NCBI RefSeq assembly: GCF_021513155.1
Contig: NZ_CP090983.1
Coordinates: 1,287,001 to 1,351,000 of the forward strand
DNA from: Jeotgalibaca sp. MA1X17-3
GTDB lineage: Bacteria > Bacillota > Bacilli > Lactobacillales > Aerococcaceae
Direction: 5' to 3'
DNA: 64,000 nucleotides
The notes below the pieces were generated by a model. That model saw only the letters and a program-made list of their open reading frames with translations. It had not been told where the DNA came from and searched no databases. The translations under genes and the position numbers were made by a program. The first letter of the stretch is position 1; each line of letters starts with the position of its first letter. Positions 43,354 to 52,873 of the stretch are shown here, in pieces.

Positions 43354-45120
43354 TTGGAAAAAAGGACAGAGTACTGTGGAGAAATCACAGAGGATTATGT
43401 AGGTAAAGAAGTTGTAGTAAAAGGGTGGGTAAACCGTCGAAGAGATTTAGGTGGCCTCATTTTTATTCATTTACGTGATCGAGAAGGTATTGTTCAGATT
43501 GTTTTCAACCAATCCAACGATGATGAGCTCTTCAAATTAGCTGAAACCGTTCGAAATGAGTATGTATTAGAAATTAAAGGCATGGTTGTGAAACGCCAAG
43601 AAGACCAAGTAAATCCGAACGTCTCCACGGGCACAATTGAAATTGAAGTAACGCAAGCTAAAGTCTTAGCAGCAGCAAAAACACCTCCATTTTATATTGA
43701 TGAAGATGAAAGTGTTTCTGACGAGTTGCGAATGAAATATCGGTTCATTGACTTACGTAAGGAAAGAATGTTAAATAATCTAAAACTACGTCATCAAACA
43801 ACAAAATCAATTCGTAATTTTTTAGACAACCATGATTTTATGGATGTAGAAACTCCTTATCTAACGAAGTCTACTCCAGAAGGGGCTCGAGATTATGTAG
43901 TTCCTTCTCGTATCCATGCAGGATCATTTTATGCTCTCCCTCAATCTCCGCAGTTATTTAAGCAACTTTTGATGGGGGCGGGAATTGATCGCTACTATCA
44001 AATCGTTCGTTGTTTCCGTGATGAAGACTTGCGTGGAGATCGTCAACCAGAATTTACTCAAGTAGATTTAGAAACAAGTTTTCTTTCTGCTGAAGAAATT
44101 CAAGAAATTACTGAAAAAATGCTTGTAAAAGTTATGAAAGATACGTTACAAATTGACATACCAAGTCCTTTCCCAAGAATGTCCTATTCTGAAGCGATGA
44201 ATCGATTTGGTTCAGATAAACCAGATACTCGATTTGGTTTGGAATTAATTGACCTAGAAGCTTTTGCCGAAAAGACAGAGTTTAAAGTCTTCAAGCAAGC
44301 TCTTAAAAGTGGTGGTCAAGTTAAAGGGTTAAACTTAAAAGGAAAAGCAGATAACTATTCTCGTAAAGATATGGATGCGTTAACTGAATTTGTAAAAAAA
44401 TATGGTGCAAAAGGTTTGGCGTGGGTAAAAGTTACTGAAGATGGTTTAAATGGAGCGGTAGCTAAATTCTTTGCCGATGACCGTGCATTACTATTAGAAG
44501 CAATGGACGCACAACCAGGTGATTTATTGATGTTTGTTGCAGATAAGAAAGAGGTTGTTGCTCAATCTTTAGGAGAGTTGCGTCTGAAATTTGGTAGAAA
44601 ATTTGATATGATTGATCAAAATCAATTCAATTTTCTGTGGGTAGTAGACTGGCCTTTATTGGAATACGATGAAGATGAGAAACGCTTTACGGCTATGCAT
44701 CATCCATTTACAAGACCTAATGATGAAGACATAGAGATGTTAGAAACGAATCCTGAGCAAGTACATGCACAAGCGTATGACATTGTCTTAAATGGTTATG
44801 AAATTGGCGGAGGGTCATTGCGTATCCACACACGTGAGGTACAAGAAAAAATGTTTGCAGCACTAGGTTTTACTCCAGAAGATGCAGAGAAAGAATTTGG
44901 TTTCCTAATGGAAGCATTTGATTTTGGATTTCCTCCACATGGTGGAATTGCTTTGGGGCTGGACCGACTAGTTATGTTGTTAGCAAAAGAAAATAATATT
45001 CGTGAAGTAATTGCCTTCCCTAAAAATGGAAAAGCTTACGATACGATGACAAATGCTCCTAACGATATTAGTGATAGACAATTACAAGAACTGAATTTGA
45101 AATTGACGATTGAAGAGTAA
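43354..45120 (+). CDS. aspS: Aspartyl-tRNA synthetase
   Basis: A class II synthetase of about 588 residues. An N-terminal OB anticodon-binding domain (VKGWVNRRRDLGGLIFIHLR) is followed by the catalytic core with TPEGARDYVVPSR, FRDEDLRGDRQPEFTQ (motif 2), the bacterial GAD insertion (about 290-410), and GIALGLDRLVMLL (motif 3). I prefer TTG 43354, eight bases after AGGAG. ATG 43348 is in frame but only two bases from it. It probably belongs to the bacterial discriminating/non-discriminating AspRS type, which cannot be resolved here. Confidence 0.95.
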   Translation: MEKRTEYCGEITEDYVGKEVVVKGWVNRRRDLGGLIFIHLRDREGIVQIVFNQSNDDELFKLAETVRNEYVLEIKGMVVKRQEDQVNPNVSTGTIEIEVTQAKVLAAAKTPPFYIDEDESVSDELRMKYRFIDLRKERMLNNLKLRHQTTKSIRNFLDNHDFMDVETPYLTKSTPEGARDYVVPSRIHAGSFYALPQSPQLFKQLLMGAGIDRYYQIVRCFRDEDLRGDRQPEFTQVDLETSFLSAEEIQEITEKMLVKVMKDTLQIDIPSPFPRMSYSEAMNRFGSDKPDTRFGLELIDLEAFAEKTEFKVFKQALKSGGQVKGLNLKGKADNYSRKDMDALTEFVKKYGAKGLAWVKVTEDGLNGAVAKFFADDRALLLEAMDAQPGDLLMFVADKKEVVAQSLGELRLKFGRKFDMIDQNQFNFLWVVDWPLLEYDEDEKRFTAMHHPFTRPNDEDIEMLETNPEQVHAQAYDIVLNGYEIGGGSLRIHTREVQEKMFAALGFTPEDAEKEFGFLMEAFDFGFPPHGGIALGLDRLVMLLAKENNIREVIAFPKNGKAYDTMTNAPNDISDRQLQELNLKLTIEE

Positions 45121-45154
45121 TCCTTAGGAAGAATAAGACCTAAATATTTCTACG

Positions 45155-45197
45155 AAAAAGACACTATGTTATAATAAATTAATATAGTGTCTTTTTT
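45155..45197 (+). terminator. Terminator of hisS-aspS
   Basis: AAAAAGACACTAT (45155-45167) pairs with ATAGTGTCTTTTT (45184-45196), a 13-bp stem with a T run. Confidence 0.88.
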
Positions 45198-45240
45198 CTA
45201 TGGTTTCAGAAAAAATAAAAAGATATACTCAGGAGGATAT

Positions 45241-46137
45241 ATGCTTAAATTAGGTTCACACGTATCGATGTCTGGTAAAAAAATGTTATTGGGAGCAGCT
45301 GAGGAAGCTCACTCCTATGGTTCCAATGTTTTCATGATTTATACAGGTGCGCCACAAAATACTAGGCGGAAAAGTATCGAGGAAATGAATATTCCTGCAG
45401 GAAAAGAATTTATGGAAGCAAATCAAATGGTGGAGATTGTTGTTCATGCACCGTATATTATTAACTTAGGTAATACGACTAAGCCTGAACACTTTGGATT
45501 TGCTACTCAATTTCTTCATGATGAAATTCAACGATCACAGGCGTTAGGTGCTAAACAAATTACCATGCATCCAGGAGCTCATGTTGGAGCAGGTCCAGAT
45601 AAAGCAATTGCCCAGATCATTAAAGGATTAAACGAGGTTCTGGACCATAATCAAACTGCTCAAATCGCTTTAGAAACGATGGCAGGCAAAGGAACTGAAA
45701 TCGGTAGAAACTTTGAGGAACTCGCAGCAATTATCGATGGAGTTACTCATAATGAAAAGTTATCGATTACGTTAGATACTTGCCATACTCATGATGCTGG
45801 ATATGCTATTCGCGAGGATTTTGATAGTGTTTTGGAACAATTTGATAGAATTATTGGATTGGATCGACTCAAAGTAATGCACATTAATGATTCTAAAAAT
45901 GAAAAGGGTGCTCACAAAGACCGTCATGCTAATATTGGAGAAGGATATATCGGTTTTGATGCCTTGAATTTTATTGTCCATCATCCACAATTAGAGACTT
46001 TACCAAAAATTTTAGAAACTCCTTTTGTTGGGGAAGACAAAAAGAATAAAAAAGCTCCCTATAAGTATGAAATAGAGATGTTCAAAAATCAAACGTATAA
46101 TCCTCAGCTACTAGAAGATATTCTTTCACAAAAATAA
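45241..46137 (+). CDS. nfo: Deoxyribonuclease IV (AP endonuclease)
   Basis: The 298-residue TIM-barrel enzyme cuts DNA at abasic sites using three zinc ions. Metal-site motifs are HAPYIINLG, ETMAGKGTEIG, LDTCHTHDAGY, VMHINDSKNEKGAHKDRH and NIGEGYIG. I start at ATG 45241 behind CAGGAGGATAT. The longer frame from 45187 begins inside the aspS terminator. It ends in a hairpin shared with the convergent gene. Confidence 0.95.
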   Translation: MLKLGSHVSMSGKKMLLGAAEEAHSYGSNVFMIYTGAPQNTRRKSIEEMNIPAGKEFMEANQMVEIVVHAPYIINLGNTTKPEHFGFATQFLHDEIQRSQALGAKQITMHPGAHVGAGPDKAIAQIIKGLNEVLDHNQTAQIALETMAGKGTEIGRNFEELAAIIDGVTHNEKLSITLDTCHTHDAGYAIREDFDSVLEQFDRIIGLDRLKVMHINDSKNEKGAHKDRHANIGEGYIGFDALNFIVHHPQLETLPKILETPFVGEDKKNKKAPYKYEIEMFKNQTYNPQLLEDILSQK

Positions 46138-46147
46138 AAATAAAAAT

Positions 46148-46184
46148 AAACGAGACAGAGTATGATTCTCTGTCTCGTTTATTT
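46148..46184. terminator. Bidirectional terminator between nfo and the PPDK-type regulator
   Basis: AAACGAGACAGAG (46148-46160) pairs with CTCTGTCTCGTTT (46168-46180), a perfect 13-bp stem with A-rich and T-rich flanks. Confidence 0.92.
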
Positions 46185-47005
46185 TAGTGGTCAAATTTAG
46201 TTCCTAATACATTACGCATAATAATTTCTGTTGTCTCTTCAATGGAACGACGCGCTACATTAATGACGTAACAATCAAGCTTTTCATATAAGTTTGCAGC
46301 AAATTCAAGTTCATCTTCTATTCTTGCAGAATTAGAGTATGCTGTGTCCGGTGAAAGTCCATATGCAATCATTCTTTCACGACGGAAATTAATTAAAACT
46401 TCCATATCATTTGTAAGACCAACAATTTTCTTAGGATTTACTTCCCATAACTCATCAGGAATATTCGCTTCCGGAAGAATAGGTAAATTAGCCACCTTTA
46501 CATTTTTATTAGCTAAAAACATGGATAAAGGCGTTTTTGAAGTACGAGAAATCCCCAGTAAAACTAAATCAGCTTCTAGTAGTCCTTTTGGATCTTTCCC
46601 ATCATCGTATTTCACTGCAAATTCAATCGCACTAATACGATTGAAATATTCATCGTCTAGGCGGTGCAATGCCCCAGCTCGTTTCGTTGGATTCATTCCG
46701 GTTAAAGCAGTGATATCTAAGGTAAGATCTTGTAAAATATCATAATTATGAAGACCTTCTTCTGCACAAAAATCTTTTGTGCGTTGACTTAGATCATCCA
46801 CAACAAGAGTATGAACAATTAATCCGTTTACTTCCTTTGCTTTTATCAATACTTTATCTAAATCTTTTTGCTTTCGAACAAATGGATGGTGGTGCAAAAC
46901 TGGTTTTAAATCTGGAAATTGTGCTAAGACTGCTTGGATTACTTTTCTTGCTGTTTCTCCAACAGAGTCAGAGACTACAAAAAAATGTAATTCATTTGAT
47001 TCCAT
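46184..47005 (-). CDS. Pyruvate,phosphate dikinase / PEP synthase regulatory kinase-phosphorylase (DUF299)
   Basis: The 273-residue protein of the PpsR/YqfL family switches PPDK or PEP synthase by ADP-dependent phosphorylation and phosphate-dependent dephosphorylation. The P-loop is in GISRTSKTPLSMFLANK. The N-terminal FVVSDSVGETARKVIQAV is typical. I start at ATG 47005 (ESNELHFF) with AAGGGTGAT upstream. The earlier TTG 47023 would use that ribosome site as coding sequence. The target enzyme is not in the window. Confidence 0.88.
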   Translation of the reverse strand: MESNELHFFVVSDSVGETARKVIQAVLAQFPDLKPVLHHHPFVRKQKDLDKVLIKAKEVNGLIVHTLVVDDLSQRTKDFCAEEGLHNYDILQDLTLDITALTGMNPTKRAGALHRLDDEYFNRISAIEFAVKYDDGKDPKGLLEADLVLLGISRTSKTPLSMFLANKNVKVANLPILPEANIPDELWEVNPKKIVGLTNDMEVLINFRRERMIAYGLSPDTAYSNSARIEDELEFAANLYEKLDCYVINVARRSIEETTEIIMRNVLGTKFDH

Positions 47006-47101
47006 AAAATAATCACCCTTCAATATATATATTCATTGCTTTCTTCTTTATAATATACTACAGTAACGATAGAATTGATAGATAGAGAGGGAGAAAACTT
47101 A

Positions 47102-47536
47102 ATGAATTCAGCCATTCAGGAAGCTCTAGATAAATTAAAACAACATGGTTTTAAACATACAAAAATAAGACAAGAGCTTATTGAACTTTTTGCGGATGAA
47201 TGTCGATATCTTTCTGCTAAACATGTTCAAAAAAAATTAGAAACTAAAAATCCGTCCTTGAGTTTTGATACGATTTATAGAAATTTATATTCGTTTGTTG
47301 ATATTGGCATATTAGAAATGACTGAGTTAAATAATGAAAAATTATTCCAAATTACTTGCCTTCATGATGATCATCATCATCATCACTTCATATGTCAACG
47401 ATGTGGAAAAACAACTCAACTGGAGATGTGTCCAATGGATTTCTTTGAAGAGCAGTTAGAGAATTACAGATTGCTATCTCATCGCTTTGAAATATTTGGA
47501 ATTTGTGACCAGTGTCTTGCTTTAGAAAGTGAATAA
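47102..47536 (+). CDS. Fur-family metal/peroxide-responsive repressor (Zur-like)
   Basis: A 144-residue Fur-family regulator with an N-terminal winged helix (residues 1-80, TKIRQELIELF and SFDTIYRNLYSF) and a C-terminal metal domain. LHDDHHHHHFICQRCGKTTQ is very His-rich, and CxxC pairs (CQRC, CDQC) form the structural zinc site. The His cluster favours a zinc sensor (Zur) but PerR or Fur cannot be ruled out. The start ATG 47102 follows GAGAGGGAG. The preceding in-frame TTG at 47075 is upstream of that site. Confidence 0.82.
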   Translation: MNSAIQEALDKLKQHGFKHTKIRQELIELFADECRYLSAKHVQKKLETKNPSLSFDTIYRNLYSFVDIGILEMTELNNEKLFQITCLHDDHHHHHFICQRCGKTTQLEMCPMDFFEEQLENYRLLSHRFEIFGICDQCLALESE

Positions 47537-47569
47537 AAGCGGAGTGTTTGTTTTTTTTAATAAAAAGTA

Positions 47570-47597
47570 TTGCAAACAATCACGCCTGTGGTATAAT
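47570..47597 (+). promoter_or_regulatory. rpsU promoter
   Basis: TTGCAA (47570-47575) and TATAAT (47592-47597) are 16 bp apart, with TGG directly before the -10 (extended -10). It is a strong promoter, suitable for a ribosomal protein gene. Confidence 0.85.
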
Positions 47598-47680
47598 ATC
47601 AAAAGGACAATTCCTTTTAAATTTATTATTAAATTTCAATGGAACGGTTACTTTTACTGCTCGGAGGGAGGGATTAGTTG

Positions 47681-47854
47681 ATGTCAAAGACAACAGTTCG
47701 TAAAAACGAATCTCTTGACGACGCTCTTCGTCGCTTTAAACGTGATGTTTCCAAGACGGGTACTCTTCAGGAAGCACGTAAGCGGGAGTTCTATGAAAAA
47801 CCGAGTATAAAGCGTAAGAAGAAATCAGAAGCTGCTAGAAAACGCAAATTCTAA
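47681..47854 (+). CDS. rpsU: 30S ribosomal protein S21
   Basis: A 57-residue very basic protein, SKTTVRKNESLDDALRRFKR followed by DVSKTGTLQEARKREFYEKP and an RKKKSEAARKRKF tail, which is typical S21. The start ATG 47681 follows GGAGGGAGGGATTAGTTG. It helps the small subunit bind mRNA. It has its own promoter and terminator and lies before phoH, as in other Firmicutes. Confidence 0.97.
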   Translation: MSKTTVRKNESLDDALRRFKRDVSKTGTLQEARKREFYEKPSIKRKKKSEAARKRKF

Positions 47855-47886
47855 TATCAATTGAAAACAATAAGAAATGCATAGAG

Positions 47887-47914
47887 AGCCCTCGACTTAT
47901 GTCTAGGGCTTTTT
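47887..47914 (+). terminator. Terminator of rpsU
   Basis: GAGCCCTCGAC pairs with GTCTAGGGCTT with one mismatch, followed by a T run. Confidence 0.85.
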
Positions 47915-48041
47915 CTGTTTTTTCTTCTAAATGTACGAACAAGTAAACGGCTTATGAATATATGGAACGAAAACATACATTTGGGAGCTCTGATTATGTT
48001 ATAATTAGATCACTAAACCATTACGGAGGAGTGTAGTATAT

Positions 48042-49010
48042 TTGACTGATCATGAAAAATATCCCGTAACCATTAATATGGAGGTAGAAGATCCATCTGT
48101 ATTACCACAATTATTGGGATCGCAAGATAAGAATATCCAACTATTAGAAGAAGCTTTAGATGTCATTATTAACATCCGAGGCATTCACATTGAAATAAAA
48201 GGTACAAAAGAACATAATGAGACAGTCGAATCCTTATTAAACCAACTACAAGAATTAATTAGCCGTGGAATTCCTATTTCTCAAACGGACATTGTGACAG
48301 CAATCCAAATGGCTCAACGAGGAAGTACTGATTTTTTCTCTAATTTATATGATGAAGAAATTAGTAAAACCTATACAGGAAAAGTAATTCGAGCAAAAAA
48401 TATTGGTCAAAAACATTACTATCAAGCAGTAAAGCGAAATGACATCGTATTTGGAATTGGTCCAGCCGGAACCGGTAAAACCTTTTTAGCAGTAGTTATG
48501 GCTGTTAAAGCCCTCAAAGAAGGTAAAGTTCAAAAACTTATTGTTACAAGACCAGCCGTAGAAGCTGGAGAAAACTTAGGCTTTTTACCAGGAGATTTAA
48601 AAGAAAAAGTAGATCCTTACCTACGTCCAATCTATGATTCCTTATATGCTGTTTATGGAATGGAACATACGACACGTCTGATGGAACGGGGTGTTATAGA
48701 AATTGCCCCGTTGGCCTATATGCGAGGGAGAACACTAGATGATGCGTTTGTTATTTTAGATGAAGCACAAAATACAACAACCGCACAGATGAAAATGTTT
48801 TTAACCCGTTTAGGATTTGGGTCTAAAATGATTATTAATGGTGACAAAACACAAATTGACTTACCAAAAGGAGTTCGATCGGGTTTAATTGATGCAGAAA
48901 ATAAACTAAAAGGTATTTCTGAAATTGCTTTTGTTTCATTTGATGCTCATGATGTAGTACGTCATCCTGTTGTTGCTGATATTATTCGTGCGTATGATGA
49001 AAAAGAATAA
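48042..49010 (+). CDS. phoH: PhoH family ATPase
   Basis: The 322-residue protein has an N-terminal KH-like part (to about 110) and a P-loop ATPase with GIGPAGTGKTFLAVVMAV (Walker A) and FVILDEAQNTT (Walker B). PhoH-like proteins are implicated in RNA processing and work near YbeY. It starts at TTG 48042 behind GGAGGAGTG. It opens the phoH-ybeY-dgkA-era-recO series. Confidence 0.93.
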   Translation: MTDHEKYPVTINMEVEDPSVLPQLLGSQDKNIQLLEEALDVIINIRGIHIEIKGTKEHNETVESLLNQLQELISRGIPISQTDIVTAIQMAQRGSTDFFSNLYDEEISKTYTGKVIRAKNIGQKHYYQAVKRNDIVFGIGPAGTGKTFLAVVMAVKALKEGKVQKLIVTRPAVEAGENLGFLPGDLKEKVDPYLRPIYDSLYAVYGMEHTTRLMERGVIEIAPLAYMRGRTLDDAFVILDEAQNTTTAQMKMFLTRLGFGSKMIINGDKTQIDLPKGVRSGLIDAENKLKGISEIAFVSFDAHDVVRHPVVADIIRAYDEKE

Positions 49011-49027
49011 AGGGATTGAGAGACCAT

Positions 49028-49510
49028 ATGATAGAAATAGATTTTTTTGATGAAACAAATGTAGTACAGACAAAGGAAAAAGAACTAGTTATAAAATTAT
49101 TAACTTTTGCTTCCCAACATCTCCAACTTCAAGAACATGCAGAAATGTCAGTTACGATTGTAACAAATGAAAGAATTCAAGAGATTAATAGTGAATATAG
49201 AAATAAAAATGTCGCAACGGATGTCATTAGTTTTGCTTTAAATGATGATAGTGAAGATGATTTCCCTATCAACCTAGAAAGTATGGGAGAGGATTTCCCA
49301 TTTAATTTAGGAGATATTATTATCTCACAAGAAAAAACAGCAGAACAAGCAATTTTGTATGGCCATAGCTTTGAAAGAGAACTAGGTTTTCTAGCACTGC
49401 ATGGCTTCTTACATTTGAATGGATACGATCATATGAATCCTGAAGATGAAAAAGAAATGTTTGATCTGCAGAAAGAGATATTGGATGCCTATGGTCTTAA
49501 AAGAGAATAA
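49028..49510 (+). CDS. ybeY: Endoribonuclease YbeY (rRNA maturation factor)
   Basis: A 160-residue metal-dependent RNase for 16S rRNA 3' processing and quality control. The zinc motif is complete: LALHGFLHLNGYDH (HGxLHLxGYDH). NVATDVISFAL is the other conserved strand. I start at ATG 49028 (IEIDFFDE). TTG 49016 is in frame upstream. The 3' end overlaps the likely start of dgkA (ATG 49491). Confidence 0.93.
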   Translation: MIEIDFFDETNVVQTKEKELVIKLLTFASQHLQLQEHAEMSVTIVTNERIQEINSEYRNKNVATDVISFALNDDSEDDFPINLESMGEDFPFNLGDIIISQEKTAEQAILYGHSFERELGFLALHGFLHLNGYDHMNPEDEKEMFDLQKEILDAYGLKRE

Positions 49511-49897
49511 TCATCGTCAAAAAAAGCTTGGAAAAACAAGAAATTTAGTGCTTCGATTAAACATGCTCTTCAAGGAATCAAAACGATTGTAACGGAAGAA
49601 CGAAATATGCGAAAACATATTAGTTTTGGAATTTTTCCAATTCTTTTGGGATGGTTCTTTAAGGTTAGCTCTATGGAATGGATTATTATTATTACTTGTA
49701 TTTTTTTAGTCATTATCATGGAGTTTTTAAATACAATTTTTGAAACAGTAGTTGATATGGTTACGGAATATACTTTCCATCCTCTTGCAAAAAAAGCAAA
49801 AGATATCGCTGCAGGTGCTGTTTTAGTAACGGGGATTTTCACCCTCATCGTAGCAGCAATCATATTTTTGCCAAAGTTTATTTCATTATATATCTAA
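49491..49897 (+). CDS. dgkA: Diacylglycerol/undecaprenol kinase, frameshifted
   Basis: The gene should start at ATG 49491 inside ybeY (VLKENNHRQKK), but the frame is lost in the A7 run 49519-49525. One extra A joins it to AWKNKKFSASIKHALQGIKT and on to 49897. The joined protein has about 135 residues: TEERNMRKHISFGI, three transmembrane helices, and the catalytic EFLNTIFETVVDM with ARDIAAG-like AKDIAAGAV. It phosphorylates undecaprenol or diacylglycerol in the membrane. Without the correction only ATG 49607 is available, which loses the N-terminal amphipathic part. Confidence 0.85.
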
Positions 49898-49912
49898 AGG
49901 AGGAAGGAACGT

Positions 49913-50824
49913 ATGAACAATAATAAAACATTTAAATCAGGATTTATTTCTATCATTGGACGACCAAATGTTGGGAAATCAACATTATTAAATAGATTTG
50001 TAGGACAGAAAATTGCCATTATGAGCGATACTCCTCAAACAACTCGTAACAAAATTCAAGGGGTAGTCACAACAGATGATTCTCAAATGGTCTTTATTGA
50101 CACTCCTGGAATTCATAAGCCCAAACATCGTTTAAATGATTTTATGCTGAAAAGTGCGTATAGTACATTTGGACAAGTCGATGTTATTTTATTTATGGTT
50201 AATGCAGAAGAAAAACGAGGACCTGGAGATAATTTTATCATGGAAAAAATCGAAAAAATTACAACTCCAAAGTTCTTAGTAATCAATAAAATTGATAAAA
50301 TTAAGCCAGAAAAGATTTTAGAAATTATAACGGACTATACTTCTGTACACAAATTTGATGAAGTTATACCAATTTCTGCAACAAATGGTAACAATACGGA
50401 TGCTTTGCTAACAACCATAAAAAAATATTTACCAGAAGGTCCTCAATATTATCCAGCAGATCAATTGACCGATCATCCAGAGTATTTTATCGTATCTGAA
50501 TTTATTCGAGAAAAGGTTCTTCAACTTACAATAGAAGAAGTGCCACATTCTGTAGCAGTAGTAATTGATTCCATGCAGCGAAATGAGAACGATAAGGTTC
50601 ATGTATATGCCACGATTATTGTTGAAAGAGCTAGCCAAAAAGGAATTATTATTGGAAAAGGCGGTAAAATGCTTAAAGAAATAGGAATACGCGCAAGAAA
50701 AGACATTGAAGCCATGCTTGGAGATAAGATTTTCTTAGAGCTTTGGGTTAAAGTCCAAAAAGATTGGCGTAATAAACAAACCTATTTACAAGATTATGGT
50801 TACCGACAAAAGGACTATGAATAA
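49913..50824 (+). CDS. era: GTPase Era
   Basis: The 303-residue ribosome-assembly GTPase has an N-terminal G domain with GRPNVGKSTLLN (G1), DTPGIHKP (G3) and NKIDK (G4), and a C-terminal KH domain with GIIIGKGGKMLKEIG that binds the 16S rRNA 3' end. It starts at ATG 49913 behind AAAGGAGGAAGG. The last codons overlap recO. Confidence 0.97.
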   Translation: MNNNKTFKSGFISIIGRPNVGKSTLLNRFVGQKIAIMSDTPQTTRNKIQGVVTTDDSQMVFIDTPGIHKPKHRLNDFMLKSAYSTFGQVDVILFMVNAEEKRGPGDNFIMEKIEKITTPKFLVINKIDKIKPEKILEIITDYTSVHKFDEVIPISATNGNNTDALLTTIKKYLPEGPQYYPADQLTDHPEYFIVSEFIREKVLQLTIEEVPHSVAVVIDSMQRNENDKVHVYATIIVERASQKGIIIGKGGKMLKEIGIRARKDIEAMLGDKIFLELWVKVQKDWRNKQTYLQDYGYRQKDYE

Positions 50825-51650
50825 AAAAGGCTATGCCGAGTTTAGTGGTATTGTTTTGTCCATCCGAAAACACAAAGAAAAAGATGCGTTAATTAAAATT
50901 TTTACTTTGGAATTTGGGAAAAAAATGTTTTTTATTCGCAACTATAATAAATCCAACAGTCCTATGAAATCTGCCTTGCTTCCTTTTACGTATGCGTCCT
51001 ATATCGGAAGTATAAATGAAAATGGCCTGTCTTTTATTCAGGACTACAAAGAAGCAGAGACTTTTTCTGCCATTCAAAAAGATATTTACCGCAATGCATA
51101 TGCTACTTATTTGGCAAATCTAGCAGATGCAGCTATAGAAGATAGTATCCCCAACTCTCATATCTTTCAATTGCTTCTTTCTTGTTATCAATCGATATCA
51201 AATGGATTTGATGCAGAGATGATTACTAATATTTTTGAAGTAAATATGCTTAAATATTTTGGAGTCTATCCGGAATTAGAAGCATGTCGAATTTGTGGTT
51301 CAAAACAAGAACCTTTTGACTATTCTGCAAAATATTCGGGTGTTTTATGTCAAAATCATTTTTCAGAAGATCCTAATCGATTGCATATTGCTCCTGCAGC
51401 AATCTATTTTTCGAGAATGTTTTTAAAAATTTCTCCAGATCAAGTGAGTTCGATTAAATTAAAGCCAGAAAATAAAGAAGCGATCCGTTCGTTTATTGAT
51501 TTCTTTTATGATGAATATGTTGGAATGAAACTCAAAAGTAAATCCTATATTGATCAAATGTATCAGTGGGAGAATGCCTTTACGATTCCGGTACGTTCTT
51601 CTAAAAACACGAAAGAAGATGTTATAGAAGAGAATGAAGAGGAAGTATAA
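50817..51650 (+). CDS. recO: DNA repair protein RecO
   Basis: The 277-residue mediator helps RecA load on SSB-coated DNA. An N-terminal OB fold (GIVLSIRKHKEKDALIKIF) is followed by a helical region and a zinc finger (CRICGSKQE and GVLCQNH, about 160-185). I take ATG 50817, which overlaps the era stop and follows AAAAGG. The ATG at 50796 lies further inside era. Confidence 0.93.
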   Translation: MNKKGYAEFSGIVLSIRKHKEKDALIKIFTLEFGKKMFFIRNYNKSNSPMKSALLPFTYASYIGSINENGLSFIQDYKEAETFSAIQKDIYRNAYATYLANLADAAIEDSIPNSHIFQLLLSCYQSISNGFDAEMITNIFEVNMLKYFGVYPELEACRICGSKQEPFDYSAKYSGVLCQNHFSEDPNRLHIAPAAIYFSRMFLKISPDQVSSIKLKPENKEAIRSFIDFFYDEYVGMKLKSKSYIDQMYQWENAFTIPVRSSKNTKEDVIEENEEEV

Positions 51651-51657
51651 TTTTTTC

Positions 51658-51905
51658 TTGACATTGAGGAAGGCCATGCTTACTATTATTTGTATAAGTG
51701 AATAACAGACGATGACGATGAAAGTACAATTGAATGCAATCTTCAGCGAATTTGGGATAGTGGGAGCCAAGTGGTTAATTTAATTGGAAAGGCACATCAG
51801 AGTTTTAAAGAAACACAAGAGCTGGCTTGTCCAGAAGTAGGGTGGAACCGCGAGTATACTCGTCCCTATGCTGCATTTTATGTAGCATGGAGACGAGTTT
51901 TTGTA
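51658..51905 (+). promoter_or_regulatory. Promoter and glycine T-box leader of glyQS
   Basis: TTGACA (51658-51663) and TACTAT (51681-51686) are 17 bp apart. The leader that follows contains the T-box AGGGTGGAACCGCG (51839-51852) and the terminator hairpin ACTCGTCCCTATGCTGCAT with its partner ending GGAGACGAGT and a T run. Uncharged tRNA-Gly would relieve termination. Confidence 0.9.
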
Positions 51906-51955
51906 TTTTTTTAATAAATCAGAACCAAAGAAAATGTTTATAGAGGAGTTTTAAA

Positions 51956-52873
51956 ATGGAAGAAAAATTGACTGTTCAAAAAATGATTCAAGTTCTTCAA
52001 AATTATTGGGCAGAACGTGGTTGCTTATTACTAAATTCCTATGATGTAGAAAAAGGTGCTGGAACAATGAGTCCCTATACATTTCTACGAGCAATTGGAC
52101 CAGAGCCTTGGAATGCTGCTTATGTAGAACCATCTCGCCGACCAGCTGATGGAAGATATGGCGAAAATCCAAACCGTTTATATCAACACCATCAATTTCA
52201 AGTGGTTATGAAACCATCACCAAAAGATATTCAAGAATTATATTTAGGAAGTTTAAAAGCAATCGGAATTAATCCTCTAGAACATGACATCCGTTTTGTA
52301 GAAGATAACTGGGAAAATCCTTCTCTTGGATGTGCAGGATTAGGTTGGGAAGTATGGCTAGATGGTATGGAAATTACACAGTTTACCTACTTTCAACAAG
52401 TAGGTGGTCTAGAATGTAATCCTGTAACTAGTGAACTAACTTATGGAATAGAGCGTCTTGCATCTTATATACAAGATGTAGAAAGTGTTTATGACTTAGA
52501 TTGGTCAGATGGCGTAAAATATGGAGAGATTTTCTTCCAACCAGAGTATGAACATTCTAAATATTCTTTTGAAGAAAGTGATCCTGAATTATTATTTAAT
52601 TTATTTGAAGAATATACGAAAGAAGCCAATAAACAAATTGAAAATGGATTAGTTCATCCAGCCTATGATTACGTTTTGAAATCTTCTCATGCTTTTAATC
52701 TATTAGACGCTCGTGGAATGGTATCTGCTACAGATCGAGCAGGGTTTCTAGCCATCATTCGTAATATGGCACGCAAATTAGCTAAGAAATTTGTAGAAAA
52801 GAGAAGAGAATTAGGTTATCCATTACTTCCTAAAGAAGAAAGTGAACGATTGTTGAAGGAGGAATCCAAATGA
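51956..52873 (+). CDS. glyQ: Glycyl-tRNA synthetase alpha subunit
   Basis: The 305-residue catalytic subunit starts EEKLTVQKMIQVLQNYWAER. GAGTMSPYTFLRAIGPEPW and EPSRRPADGRYGENPNR are highly conserved in the bacterial alpha2beta2 enzyme. It starts at ATG 51956 behind GAGGAG. The end overlaps glyS by four bases. Confidence 0.97.
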   Translation: MEEKLTVQKMIQVLQNYWAERGCLLLNSYDVEKGAGTMSPYTFLRAIGPEPWNAAYVEPSRRPADGRYGENPNRLYQHHQFQVVMKPSPKDIQELYLGSLKAIGINPLEHDIRFVEDNWENPSLGCAGLGWEVWLDGMEITQFTYFQQVGGLECNPVTSELTYGIERLASYIQDVESVYDLDWSDGVKYGEIFFQPEYEHSKYSFEESDPELLFNLFEEYTKEANKQIENGLVHPAYDYVLKSSHAFNLLDARGMVSATDRAGFLAIIRNMARKLAKKFVEKRRELGYPLLPKEESERLLKEESK